From assembly GCA_052267165.1 (NCBI GenBank), contig JBKQHO010000059.1, positions 5,039-69,038 of the forward strand: a stretch of 64,000 bases of DNA. Direction: 5' to 3'. Within the stretch, counting starts at the first letter, position 1. Each line of letters starts with the position of its first letter. The position numbers were made by a program, and so were the translations under genes. Under the pieces are notes generated by a model, which was not told the origin of the DNA, did no database searches, and saw only the letters and a program-made list of their open reading frames with translations. The stretch comes from CAWICD01 sp052267165. Lineage in GTDB: Bacteria > Vulcanimicrobiota > Vulcanimicrobiia > Vulcanimicrobiales > Vulcanimicrobiaceae. This document shows, one piece after another, positions 55,249 to 63,880 of this stretch.

Positions 55249-55256
55249 GAGCAGCA

Positions 55257-55697
55257 GTGAACATGACGCGAACGCACATCACATGTCTGACGATCGTCGC
55301 GGCGGTCCTTGCAATCGCGCCGGCCGCAGCGCAGAACGCTTCGGTCGCGGGCGTCTGGCGCGCCCGCGAGGGGACGCCGACCGGTCTTGCGCGGGGCGTC
55401 ACCTCGAGTGACGTTCAAACCATGTATCTCACCGCGGACGGGCAGTATCGCCGTGAGATCATCAGCGAGGGCGGCAACGGGGTCACGACTGCGGCCGGCA
55501 AGATCATCGACACCGGGACGTATCGTTTCACGGCGCCGGCGACGTTTCAATATTCGCGCCGGAGCTGGATCGTGTGCGTTCCCGGAGCCTGCAAGCCTGG
55601 GATGGCGCCCCCTCCGAACGCGGGGTCGCTACCGTTTCACCTGGACGGTCGCGGACACGCCCAATTCATTGGGTTGATGTGGACGAAACTGCGCTGA
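55257..55697 (+). CDS. Exported protein, unknown
   Basis: About 146 residues with a signal peptide (CLTIVAAVLAIAPAAAQ) and a beta-rich mature domain (GVWRAREGTP, TMYLTADGQYRREIISEG, GTYRFTAPATFQYSRRSW) with a disulfide-like C-V-P-G-A-C. The fold looks lipocalin-like or META-like, which is only an impression. AGGAG lies 5 nt before GTG 55257; ATG 55263 is an alternative. Confidence 0.7.
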   Translation: MNMTRTHITCLTIVAAVLAIAPAAAQNASVAGVWRAREGTPTGLARGVTSSDVQTMYLTADGQYRREIISEGGNGVTTAAGKIIDTGTYRFTAPATFQYSRRSWIVCVPGACKPGMAPPPNAGSLPFHLDGRGHAQFIGLMWTKLR

Positions 55698-55717
55698 GCG
55701 CAACGCGCTAGCCGGCA

Positions 55718-56737
55718 ATGGCGATTCGCGTCGCTCTCATCGGATACGGTTATTCCGGGAGCACGTTCCATGCCCCGCTCATCCGGTCGGTGCCGGGGCT
55801 CGAGCTCGTAGCCGTTGGATCGCGCGACGCGGCGCGGGTCCATGCTGATTTTCCAAACGCGCGCGCGATCGCGGACCCGCTCGAGGCCGCGACCCTCGCC
55901 AACGCCGATCTCGTGGTGGTCGCAACCCCCAACTCGACGCACGCGGCCCTGGCTACTGCTGCGATAAACGCCGGCAAGCACGTCGTCGTCGACAAGCCGT
56001 TCGTCTTGTCGCTAGTCGAAGCGGAGCGGCTGGCGGAGCTTGCCGCCGCGAAGCGCTGCGTGCTGTCGGTCTTTCAGAACCGGCGCTGGGACAGCGATTT
56101 CTTGGGTGCGAAGGCGGCGCTCGCCGGGGGCGCGCTCGGCGACGTCGTCCACGTCGAATCGCATTTCGACCGCTTTCGGCCCGACGTTCGCGAGCGCTGG
56201 CGCGAACAGGCCGTCCCCGGGGGCGGACTCCTGTACGATCTCGGCCCGCACCTCATCGACCAAGCGCTGCAGCTTTTCGGAATCCCCCGCGCGGTCACCG
56301 CTCTGAGCGCGATCCAGCGAGCGAACGCTCAGGTCGAAGACTGGCTGCATATCGTGTTCGACTACGGAAGGCTTCGCGTCGTTCTGCATGCGTCGATGCT
56401 TGCGCTCGGCGGAGCGCGGCGCTTCGTCGTGCACGGTACGGAGGGCAGTTGGATCAAGGTGAGCGAGGACGTCCAGGAACGGCAGCTCCGTTCCGGCATG
56501 CAGCCGGGCGACGCAACCTGGGGCGTCGATCCGGAGGCGGCGACGTTGTATTCCGGAACCGCTTCTACCGCGTTGACGGTACCGAACGGCGACTACCGAA
56601 CATACTACGCCGGCCTTCGCGATGCGATCCTCGGCGCGGGCACGAACCCGGTCTCGCCGGACGAAGCCGTCGCGGTGATGCGCATTCTCGAACTCGCCCG
56701 CGCGTCGGGTTCGGAAGGCCGCACGCTAACGCTTTGA
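55718..56737 (+). CDS. Gfo/Idh/MocA family oxidoreductase
   Basis: A 339-residue NAD(P)-dependent sugar-type dehydrogenase. Rossmann start RVALIGYGYSGSTFHAPLI, GKHVVVDKPFVLS with the Lys of the EKP-like motif, GGGLLYDLGPHLIDQAL in the substrate domain. YdgJ/IolW-like oxidoreductases have this architecture. The substrate is unknown. It is intact, 20 bp after the exported protein, possibly in one message, and convergent with the multicopper oxidase. Confidence 0.93.
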   Translation: MAIRVALIGYGYSGSTFHAPLIRSVPGLELVAVGSRDAARVHADFPNARAIADPLEAATLANADLVVVATPNSTHAALATAAINAGKHVVVDKPFVLSLVEAERLAELAAAKRCVLSVFQNRRWDSDFLGAKAALAGGALGDVVHVESHFDRFRPDVRERWREQAVPGGGLLYDLGPHLIDQALQLFGIPRAVTALSAIQRANAQVEDWLHIVFDYGRLRVVLHASMLALGGARRFVVHGTEGSWIKVSEDVQERQLRSGMQPGDATWGVDPEAATLYSGTASTALTVPNGDYRTYYAGLRDAILGAGTNPVSPDEAVAVMRILELARASGSEGRTLTL

Positions 56738-56754
56738 ACCGGCATCCGCCGGCC

Positions 56755-58182
56755 TCAGACGTAAACGACCTCGGTCATCAAGCCGCTCATCATATGTACC
56801 TCATTGTGGCAGTGGAGCAGCCAGCGTCCCGCGGGCGAGTCCGCAGCAAAGCGCCAGGTCATCGTCCCGCCGTCGGCGGGAACGAGGGCCACATCCTTCG
56901 CGAGCGGTGAGCGCAGGGCGCGACCGTTTATTTCGACGATTTCGAACACGTGGCCGTGGAGGTGCATGGGGTGGTCCATGTCCGTCTTGTTGCTGAAGCG
57001 GACGGCCACACGGTCGCCGCGGTGAACGCGGATCTTCTCCGTATCGGGCCAAACGGCGCCGTTCATCGTCCAGCGGCCGACGCCCCAGCGGCCGCCGCCG
57101 AGCTCGTAACGAACGTCGACGTCGAGCTTGCCGAGCTGCAGGGGCGTAGCCGCGGCGTCGCCGGCCAACGCGTAGGTGAAGTAGCGCGTGTCCGCGAGCG
57201 TCTGCGCGACCGCAACCGGCGCATCGTGTTCGTGGCCGGGCGTCGACACGACCAAGGCCTGTTCGAAGGCCAAGGGATCGCTCGAGACGCTCTGCAGAAG
57301 CCACGCGCCGGGACGCGTGACCTCGAACCAAGCGTCGTAGCGTTCGGCGACGCCTACCCGCAGCGCATCGACGGCGAGGGGCTTGGCAAGACGATTGCCG
57401 TCGGCGTGCGTGACGTGAAGCGTGTGCGCGGCGAGGCGCACGTAGCGCGTTTGGCTTGGATTCGCGTTCAGCACGCGCACGCGTACGCGGTCGCCGACGT
57501 TCACGGCAACGGGCGCGGCGTGAGGATACGTCGCGCCGTTGATGCAGTGCGCAAGGTAGGCGACCTCGTCGCCCATCCGGTCGCCGGGCTTCATCGCGCG
57601 CAGCTCCGGCGAGCCGAACGGGTCGACCATCGGCGCGTTGCTGCGGCCCTGCATGGCCAGATCGAGCGTGCGCGTCGAGGGCACGTCATGGAACACCACG
57701 ACCAACTCGCGATCGTAGCGTTCGTCGCCGGGATCCTCGACGACGAAGACGCCGAAGAGGCCGCGAATCGCCTGCGGGAAGACGTGGCTGTGATACCAGC
57801 GCGTTCCCGGCGGATCGGGCGCGAACTCGTACACGAACTCGCCGCCGCCGGGGACGGGCGGCTGCGTGATGCCGGCCACGCCGTCCATGGCGTTCGGCAA
57901 GATCATGCCATGCCAGTGGACGGTGCTCTGCTCGCCGGTGCGGTTCCGGAAGCGGACGCGCACGCGCTGGCCGTGCCGCAAGCGCAGCACCGGGCCCGGC
58001 AGCGTGCCGTTGTACGCGAGGCCGGCATAATCGACGCCGGGAGCCGCGCGAAAACGCAGCGGCGCGGCGTCGAGCGTGTATTCGACCGTGTCCGCCGCGG
58101 CGGCGCGTGCGGCGAGCCGCGGCAGCGCGGCCACGCTCATCAGCGAGGTCGCGGCGCCGGTTAGAAACGTGCGGCGCTGCAT
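56755..58182 (-). CDS. Tat-exported multicopper oxidase
   Basis: A 475-residue three-domain multicopper oxidase. The twin-arginine signal is QRRTFLTGAA. Copper ligands are all present: HWHG, WYHSH, HPMHLHGH and the type-1/type-3 loop HCHNEVHMMSGLM. It resembles CueO/CopA-like enzymes that oxidise Cu(I) or organic substrates in the periplasm, although a Met-rich CueO insert is not seen. The cytochrome c gene lies upstream on the same strand, separated by the inverted-repeat element at 58195-58391. Confidence 0.94.
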   Translation of the reverse strand: MQRRTFLTGAATSLMSVAALPRLAARAAAADTVEYTLDAAPLRFRAAPGVDYAGLAYNGTLPGPVLRLRHGQRVRVRFRNRTGEQSTVHWHGMILPNAMDGVAGITQPPVPGGGEFVYEFAPDPPGTRWYHSHVFPQAIRGLFGVFVVEDPGDERYDRELVVVFHDVPSTRTLDLAMQGRSNAPMVDPFGSPELRAMKPGDRMGDEVAYLAHCINGATYPHAAPVAVNVGDRVRVRVLNANPSQTRYVRLAAHTLHVTHADGNRLAKPLAVDALRVGVAERYDAWFEVTRPGAWLLQSVSSDPLAFEQALVVSTPGHEHDAPVAVAQTLADTRYFTYALAGDAAATPLQLGKLDVDVRYELGGGRWGVGRWTMNGAVWPDTEKIRVHRGDRVAVRFSNKTDMDHPMHLHGHVFEIVEINGRALRSPLAKDVALVPADGGTMTWRFAADSPAGRWLLHCHNEVHMMSGLMTEVVYV

Positions 58183-58194
58183 TAGTCGCGGGAC

Positions 58195-58391
58195 ACTAGT
58201 GTACCGTCTCCGACATAGGTATACGCGAAGCGAGAGCGATTTTTCGTCGCCGCAAGGAGCGAGGAGCGAAGAATGGCAGCAGCGCCATTTGCCTGTCCCC
58301 GAAGCGAAGCGGAGGGGGAGCGGCGAGCGACGTGGCGGCGGCGGAAAAGCGCCGAGCGACTGTATAGCTACGTCGGAGACGGTACACTAGT
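58195..58391. mobile_element. 197-bp MITE-like element with 20-bp perfect terminal inverted repeats
   Basis: ACTAGTGTACCGTCTCCGAC (58195-58214) is the exact reverse complement of 58372-58391. Eight of the next ten bases inward also pair (TATAC cores), giving arms of about 30 bp. The inside carries purine-rich GCGAAGCG and GAGGAGCG motifs and a small AATGGC/GCCATT hairpin, with no gene. The right arm contains the stop codon of the cytochrome gene. Size, terminal repeats and lack of coding fit a non-autonomous transposon or a large transcribed hairpin. No second copy was noticed in the window. Confidence 0.65.
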
Positions 58392-58974
58392 TCGAGGTGA
58401 TGTCGATCGGCCGGTCGAGTTCGCGGCTCGGGTTACCGTAGCGCACGCGCACCATCCACGCTCCCGCCATCGCGAAGTTCAGTCTCGCGCGCAGCGTGTG
58501 CGGATCGGACGTCTTCTGCAACGGCTGCCAGCCCGTGCCCATCGAGCTGCCGCCCATCTCCATCGTGCCCTGCACCTGCGCGCTCGCCGGCGGCGGGGTG
58601 CCCGGGAATCTCACCATCACCAGCGCGCTGCTGGACGTCTTTGACGGCGTGACCGTCACCACGGGTGCCCCGCCGGTGCCGTCGAGTTGCGCGAGGTAGG
58701 CAGCGACGTCGAGCGCCTGCGCGTGCGTGAAACCCATGCTCGGCATCGGCGCTTTGGGATGCTCGACGGCGTCGGCGACCTGCGCCAGGCTGCTGCGGTG
58801 CTCGATGCCGACCAGACGCGGGCCGTTCCCAGGAGCGCCGACGAGGCCGACGCCGTGGCACGAGGTGCAGGCGTGGTCCTGCACGAGGTTTGCGCCGTCG
58901 GCGGCGTTTAGCGTAGCGAGCGCGGCGGTAAGGACGAGAATGTCAAAGGCGAGCACGACGAAAGCTCTCTTCAA
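58387..58974 (-). CDS. Exported cytochrome c fused to FixH/YtkA-like domain
   Basis: About 195 residues from a TTG at 58974. A signal/anchor (VVLAFDILVLTAALATLNA) is followed by a class I cytochrome c domain with heme motif CTSCH (Cys36, Cys39, His40) and the axial Met in P-M-P-S-M-G-F. The C-terminal beta domain (ALVMVRFPGTP, AGAWMVRVRYG) resembles FixH/YtkA-like or copper-resistance modules. Being upstream of the multicopper oxidase, it may pass its electrons. The stop lies in an inverted repeat arm. Confidence 0.85.
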   Translation of the reverse strand: MKRAFVVLAFDILVLTAALATLNAADGANLVQDHACTSCHGVGLVGAPGNGPRLVGIEHRSSLAQVADAVEHPKAPMPSMGFTHAQALDVAAYLAQLDGTGGAPVVTVTPSKTSSSALVMVRFPGTPPPASAQVQGTMEMGGSSMGTGWQPLQKTSDPHTLRARLNFAMAGAWMVRVRYGNPSRELDRPIDITSN

Positions 58975-59038
58975 TCGAAGTCGACCGGCTGCCTTTCAAG
59001 CGGTGTTCGGCGAAGGTCCTAAAACTCTGCTCGCCATC

Positions 59039-59135
59039 GGAGGTGATACATCGGTAGCGCACCAGCCTGAAGGAAACTTACTCCGCCGCTGCGGACTAGC
59101 CGATGAGGATGAGAGGACCACGTCTTCTCACCTCC
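59039..59135. ncRNA. Foldable leader element, unknown class
   Basis: Between the divergent cytochrome and PQQ genes several stems nest: GGAGGTGA (59039-59046) with TCACCTCC (59128-59135); CATCGGTAG (59049-59057) with CTAGCCGATG (59096-59105, one bulge); TCCGC/GCGGA hairpin (59082-59095). A competing hairpin TGAGAGGAC/GTCTTCTCA (59110-59130) shares bases with the outer stem, a switch-like layout. The plus-strand promoter lies downstream, so the element would be in the leader of the minus-strand cytochrome gene. I do not recognise a known riboswitch core. Confidence 0.35.
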
Positions 59136-59137
59136 CA

Positions 59138-59167
59138 TTAACGTTCGCTCGATGTCGAGGGTAGAAT
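59138..59167 (+). promoter_or_regulatory. Putative promoter of the PQQ-propeller gene
   Basis: TTAACG (59138-59143), an 18-nt spacer and TAGAAT (59162-59167) give a reasonable sigma-70 promoter. Transcription would begin near 59174, only a few bases before ATG 59178, so the leader is minimal. Confidence 0.45.
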
Positions 59168-59177
59168 ATCAGTGCCG

Positions 59178-60572
59178 ATGCGCGCTTCCCGGCTTTTGCA
59201 GCTTGCGCTACCGATGGGACGCTCGACCGCTGTGCGCCTCCTAATGTGCTGCGGAGTTCTTGTCGTGTCCGCATGCGGAGGCGGAGGCTCGAGCGGCATT
59301 CCCGCCGCGCAGCCCGCTTCGTACGACACGTCGCCCCCGGTCAGCGCGACGCCCGGCGTTGTCGCAGACGATTGGACGATGTTCGCGCACGACGCGCTTC
59401 GGACCGGGTATCAGCCGCAAGCGACCGGACTCTCGAGCGCGACCGCCGGCTCGCTGAGCTTACGCTGGACGTACCACATGAACGGCGGCATCAAAGCGAG
59501 TCCGCTCGTCGCGGGCGGCGTCGTGTTCGTGGCGGGACTAAATGGAACCGTCGCCGCGCTCGACGCGCGCACCGGCTCGCCGCTGTGGCAAACGTCCGCC
59601 GGCGGACCGGTGGCGATGACGCCCACTCTCGCCGACGGTCTCTTGTTCGTGGGCGTGCATACGATGCCGGGAGCTTTCTTGGCGCTCGACGCGAGCAGCG
59701 GCGCCGCTCTCTGGAGCACGAGTTTTCCGGGCGGCGTGCGCGGCGAGGCGCTGGTGTACGGCGGAGCCGTTTACGTCGGCGAGACATCCGGCGATCCGCC
59801 ATATTGCACGCATGCGGGCGTGCACGCGTTCAACGAGACGACCGGCGCGCCGCTCTGGACGTGGTACGTGCAGACTGCCGCCGGCGATGGAGGCAGCGTG
59901 TGGTCGCCGATTAGTTTTGACGGCTCCGGGCTGCTCTTCGGAACGGGCAACAGTTGCTCGCAAGGCGTCGCGACCTCGAACGCAGCGGTGCGCCTCACGA
60001 CGAACGGCAGCGTCGTGTGGTACCAGCCCGAGGCGAATTCACTAAGCGACGACGACATCGGCGGCGGCGTCGCGGTCATCAACGGCAACGCCATCGTCAC
60101 AAGTAAGAACGGCTTTCTGTACTCGCTCGAGGCTGCGACCGGGGCGCTCTATTGGGACTCGCAGATCGGGCCGGTCGACGGCTACGGCGGCATCGGAACG
60201 CCTTCGAGCGACGGGCAGACGATCGTTGCAAGCGGCGGCTACGTGAACGACCCGACGAAAGTGACCGCGAATCCCGGCGGCAGGCTCTATGGTTTCGACC
60301 GGCGCGGCGACATGCTTTGGAGCCAAACCACCCAAAACCCCATCTTCGGGTCTGCGGCGATCAACGACGGCGTAACGGTCACTGCGCTCGACGCAGCGCT
60401 GACGGCACTCAACCTGGTCTCCGGAAAGGCGCTTTGGTCGCATACGCTGTCCTCCACTGCGTATGCGTCGCCGGTCATCGTCCCAAGCGGCGTCTATGCG
60501 GCGGACGATGCCGGTGACGTCTATGCCTTCGCACTACCGGGCTCCAGCCCCGCAGTCATCCGGCGTCGATGA
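59178..60572 (+). CDS. PQQ-binding-like beta-propeller lipoprotein
   Basis: A 464-residue protein with a lipobox (LVVSACGGGG) and about seven or eight propeller blades. Each blade has the type A-L-D-A-x-T-G-x-x-L-W (ALDARTGSPLWQTS, ALDASSGAALWSTS, AFNETTGAPLWTW, SLEAATGALYWDS, LNLVSGKALWSH). Such propellers may be PQQ enzymes or scaffold proteins like BamB. No catalytic Asp/Glu or Ca site could be assigned, so a structural or binding role is equally likely. GTG 59172 is an alternative start. Confidence 0.88.
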   Translation: MRASRLLQLALPMGRSTAVRLLMCCGVLVVSACGGGGSSGIPAAQPASYDTSPPVSATPGVVADDWTMFAHDALRTGYQPQATGLSSATAGSLSLRWTYHMNGGIKASPLVAGGVVFVAGLNGTVAALDARTGSPLWQTSAGGPVAMTPTLADGLLFVGVHTMPGAFLALDASSGAALWSTSFPGGVRGEALVYGGAVYVGETSGDPPYCTHAGVHAFNETTGAPLWTWYVQTAAGDGGSVWSPISFDGSGLLFGTGNSCSQGVATSNAAVRLTTNGSVVWYQPEANSLSDDDIGGGVAVINGNAIVTSKNGFLYSLEAATGALYWDSQIGPVDGYGGIGTPSSDGQTIVASGGYVNDPTKVTANPGGRLYGFDRRGDMLWSQTTQNPIFGSAAINDGVTVTALDAALTALNLVSGKALWSHTLSSTAYASPVIVPSGVYAADDAGDVYAFALPGSSPAVIRRR

Positions 60573-60583
60573 AACGAGGAACG

Positions 60584-60654
60584 AGGCGACGGCGGGATTC
60601 GAACCCACGATCAGAGATTTGCAATCTCCCGCCTTACCGCTTGGCTGCGTCGCC
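60584..60654 (-). tRNA. tRNA-Cys (anticodon GCA)
   Basis: On the minus strand a full cloverleaf is present: acceptor GGCGACG/CGTCGCC, D-arm GCC...GGC, anticodon loop TTGCAAA with GCA, and T-arm CGTGGGTTCGAATCCCGCC. The discriminator is U and CCA is not encoded. It is 71 nt long. It reads Cys codons and is the only tRNA in the window. Confidence 0.95.
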
Positions 60655-60703
60655 GGGTCACGCTTTACGACTACTCGTTAGCGCGCTCGATGCACAGCAC
60701 GCT

Positions 60704-61750
60704 TCAACTGCGCGCGAGACGATCGAGATGGATGAACGTCGGATGGCGCGCCGACTCGACGGCGCGGCGCGCTGAGGGATCCTGGTCGACCACCTGTTCC
60801 GGAACGACGACCCAGACGCCGGCGAGATCGCTCGCCTCACGCAAGCGGCGGTGGTACTCGAGGAAGAGCGGGCCGCTGACGTGGTTCTTGACCGGCCGCC
60901 CGACGATCTCGACGCGCCGCCCGCCACGGCCGATCAGCGCGATCGAGACGAAGGCGTCGAACCAGATGGCCTGCATGAGATTGCGGTTCGTCGTCGACGT
61001 CTCGAGCGATTCGAGGTAGTGTAGCGTGCGCCCGCTGGTCGTGGAAGGCGGAGTGGGGACGCGGGACCCACACGATGTAGACGGTCGTGACGCCTCCCAC
61101 GATACCCGTGCCGACGTTGCCCCGTCCGAAGATGTCGACTGCGCGAATCAGCCGGTCGCGCCACTCCCGATAGCCGACCCACTTTGCTTTGCCGGGGCAA
61201 ATCCAGTTGAAGAGCCGCTCGTCGAAAACTTCGAGATCGCTCGTGTAACTGGAGAGACCGCGGAGCCGACGGTCAGACAGATGTTGGTGAAGCGTCCAGG
61301 CTCTCTGATGGCCTCGGCGACGGTCTCTTTGACGTCACGCAGACGCAGGCGGCTGGGCACGCCGAGCTCCTGGCGCTGTTGCTTGGTGTGAGTCACGATG
61401 TCGCAATAGCGGCAACCGTTGCCGTCGGCCCAAAAATAGCAGAAGCTCGACTGAAAGACATTGAGCCGTTGCGGTCGCGCGCTGACGATGTGGCTCATTG
61501 GTAGCCCGGAACTCGTCTGCTTGCCGTAGTAGGCCGGTTTCGGCCACAGGTCGACCTCCTCGACCGCGCGGCCGCCGTCGACCAACACGAAGCGACCGTC
61601 GAGCCAATCGACGACGTACGGATCCTGCTCGAGCGGCGTAGGATCCGTCAGGATCGTGGTGCCGTCTCGCAGGAGCAGGGACTCGGGCAGCGCCTTGATG
61701 ACGCCGTCGCGCGAGCCGAAGATGTAGGGGTACCACGTCCATGCTTGCAT
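60704..61750 (-). pseudogene. Radical SAM protein with several frameshifts
   Basis: The 5' part from ATG 61750 is intact for about 165 residues and includes the cluster motif region FCYFWADGNGCRYCDI. Near 61265 the coding jumps frame (GLSSYTSDLEVFDERLFNWI, VGYREWRDRLIRAVDIFGRG), near 61090 again (GIVGGVTTVYIVWVP), and from 60976 it ends as MQAIWFDAFVSIALIGRG to the stop at 60704. All parts belong to one protein of about 345 residues. The gene is probably dead. Its substrate class is not recognised. Confidence 0.75.
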
Positions 61751-61844
61751 GAAGCGAAGGACTTGCTACTGGCATCGGTAAGCAAACGCGCCTGAGTCGT
61801 AGTGCGGTAAGCTGGCGCAACTCGCCTTTACGTAAAACTTCCCG

Positions 61845-62702
61845 TCAACGCGGGTAGACCGCGTGTGAGTGCTCGGTGCCGCGCCCGAAGATGAGTCGCA
61901 ACGCGATCAACGCCAGCATGCCTGCCAGGATGCGAATGAGGACGTCGCCCGGAACTCGACGCGAGAGCCAGGCTCCGATCGGCGCGCCCGCGACCGCGCC
62001 GAACGCCGTCGCCAACGTCAGCGGGAGATCCCCGGCGTAGTCGCCTTGGAAAGCATGGAAAAGCGTGGCGATGAGGGACGTCGCCGCCAGTACCGCATGC
62101 GAGGTCGCCGTGGCGATATGTTCGGGGTAGTTCAGCACTGCAACGAGAAATGGAACCTGGATGGGACCGCCGCCGATGCCGAAGAGTGCCGACAAGACCC
62201 CGACGAACGCACTTCCGAGCAAGCCGAGCCTCATGTCGAACGACCAGGCGTAACGGGTTCCGTGGGAATCTTCGAGCGTCCGAGCGGCACTCGAACCGCT
62301 CCCGCTTCGACTAAGAGTCTGCATTCCAAAGGGACGCGGCGTCATGGTTCCAAGTGCAAGCCAGCCGGCCATCAACGCTAGCAGCCCACCGAAGATCAGA
62401 TCGAACCAGCCTCGCGAGATGTCATTTGCTCCGAAGACGCCGACGATGACGCCCGGCGCGGCCGCAAGAATGAACGGCAAGGCACTGCGAACGTCGACTC
62501 GCCCCAGCCGAAGGTAGGCCGCTGTGCCACTGCACGCGTTGGCGCATACGACCGCAAGCGAGAAAGCCGTCACGGTCCGTGTTTCCCAGGCGGGATGAAG
62601 CAGCGCGATCACCGGAACAAGAATGAATCCGCCTCCGACGCCGAGCATCGTTCCTACGGCTCCCACGCAGAAACCGAAAGCAAACATGCCTATGTCGAGC
62701 AT
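61845..62702 (-). CDS. TSUP/TauE-SafE family anion exporter
   Basis: A 285-residue membrane protein with eight or so helices and the two family repeats LGVGGGFILVPVIALL (near residue 20) and FGIGGGPIQVPFLVAVL (near 165). TSUP proteins export sulfite, organosulfonates or related anions. It lies 64 bp downstream of the YeiH-like gene on the same strand; both could detoxify sulfur oxyanions. Confidence 0.93.
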   Translation of the reverse strand: MLDIGMFAFGFCVGAVGTMLGVGGGFILVPVIALLHPAWETRTVTAFSLAVVCANACSGTAAYLRLGRVDVRSALPFILAAAPGVIVGVFGANDISRGWFDLIFGGLLALMAGWLALGTMTPRPFGMQTLSRSGSGSSAARTLEDSHGTRYAWSFDMRLGLLGSAFVGVLSALFGIGGGPIQVPFLVAVLNYPEHIATATSHAVLAATSLIATLFHAFQGDYAGDLPLTLATAFGAVAGAPIGAWLSRRVPGDVLIRILAGMLALIALRLIFGRGTEHSHAVYPR

Positions 62703-62766
62703 CGCCGCCGAAGTCTATAGGCTTCCGTCGCGCAAGGCGCGCGGAGTCGTCGGGTGCGGTGTACCA

Positions 62767-63819
62767 CTAGCCGATGTGCAAGAAGTGCACGAGCGATAGG
62801 CTGATGACGGCCATCAGCGACGCCAACAGCATGCCTACCCCGAGCGGCCGCAGCCCCATGCGGCTGATCTTGACCGCGTCGACGTTGAGTCCGACGCCGG
62901 CCAAAACCATGACGATGAGGAAGCCTGCGCCCAGCGTGAGCGCGTGCGCGGTGTCGGGCGAGAAGGCATGGAGACTGTTGAGCGCCGCCATCCCGATGAA
63001 GCCGAAGATGAACCACGGGACGATCCCCTTCACGCGCTGCCATACGTTCGGCTGAGCTTGGCCGTCGGGCTCGTTTCCGGCGCCGGCACCGTAGCGCAAC
63101 CCTACACCGATCGCAAGCGGCACGAGGAGTAAGGTCCGGGTCAGCTTCACGATCGTCGCGGTCGCGCCGGCCGCATGACTGAAGATGAAGCCGGTCGCGA
63201 CCACGACCGAGGTGTCGTTGACTGCCGTGCCCGTCCAGCTTCCGAAAGCGGCCGAAGACAGATGCAGCAGATGGCCGAGTGGTGGATAGAGCAGCAGCGC
63301 GACGATGTTGAACGTGAAGATCGTCGTTATCGCGTAGGCGATCTCTTCGTCCTTGGCGCGCACCAGCGGACCGAGGGCCAAGATCGCCGAGCCGCCGCAG
63401 ATCGCCGTGCCCGCGCCGATCAGCGTGCCGACGGTCCCGGGCAGCCGAAATACGCTTGCGAGCAGAAGCCCGAGGCCCATCGCGACCGCGAAGCACAGCA
63501 CGACGAGCGTCAGCGTAGCCGCGCCGGTCTGCAGGACGGCCTCGAAGGTCAGCCCCGCGCCGAAGAGGATGATCGCGGCGCGCAGCAGGTAGCGCAGCGT
63601 GAAGGCAACGCCCGGCCGGATCCCTGCGGGCAAGCGCAACAGGTTGCGCAGCAGAATGCCGGCGATCAGCGCGAGCACGACGTCCGGGATCGCTCCCGTG
63701 TACGGCGACAGAAGTCGCGCGCCCACGGCGATCGCGAGGATCAGGGCCATGCCGGGCAAGGGAGAGCTAGTCGCGGTCACTGTTGCGCCGGCCGCCGGCA
63801 CTTTCGTTAGCGTTGTCAT
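62767..63819 (-). CDS. YeiH-family putative sulfate exporter
   Basis: A 350-residue protein with about ten membrane helices and the hallmark GAGTAICGGSAI (near residue 135), AVNDTSVVVATGF and GLNVDAVKISRMGLRP. YeiH-like proteins are predicted sulfate or sulfite exporters. ATG 63819 was preferred over ATG 63846. A TTGGAC/TACGGT box pair places the -10 8 nt before 63819, implying a leaderless or nearly leaderless message, and no RBS is seen. Confidence 0.9.
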   Translation of the reverse strand: MTTLTKVPAAGATVTATSSPLPGMALILAIAVGARLLSPYTGAIPDVVLALIAGILLRNLLRLPAGIRPGVAFTLRYLLRAAIILFGAGLTFEAVLQTGAATLTLVVLCFAVAMGLGLLLASVFRLPGTVGTLIGAGTAICGGSAILALGPLVRAKDEEIAYAITTIFTFNIVALLLYPPLGHLLHLSSAAFGSWTGTAVNDTSVVVATGFIFSHAAGATATIVKLTRTLLLVPLAIGVGLRYGAGAGNEPDGQAQPNVWQRVKGIVPWFIFGFIGMAALNSLHAFSPDTAHALTLGAGFLIVMVLAGVGLNVDAVKISRMGLRPLGVGMLLASLMAVISLSLVHFLHIG

Positions 63820-63880
63820 TTCCCACGACCGTAGCACAGCGCTCATGATAAGTCCAAAAAGTATTTCTATTATCGGCGCT

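Noticed and set aside
59039..59135. tRNA or selenocysteine tRNA because of the 8-bp outer stem
   Set aside because: There is no T-arm with GTTCGA, no anticodon arm of 5 bp and the spacing is wrong.
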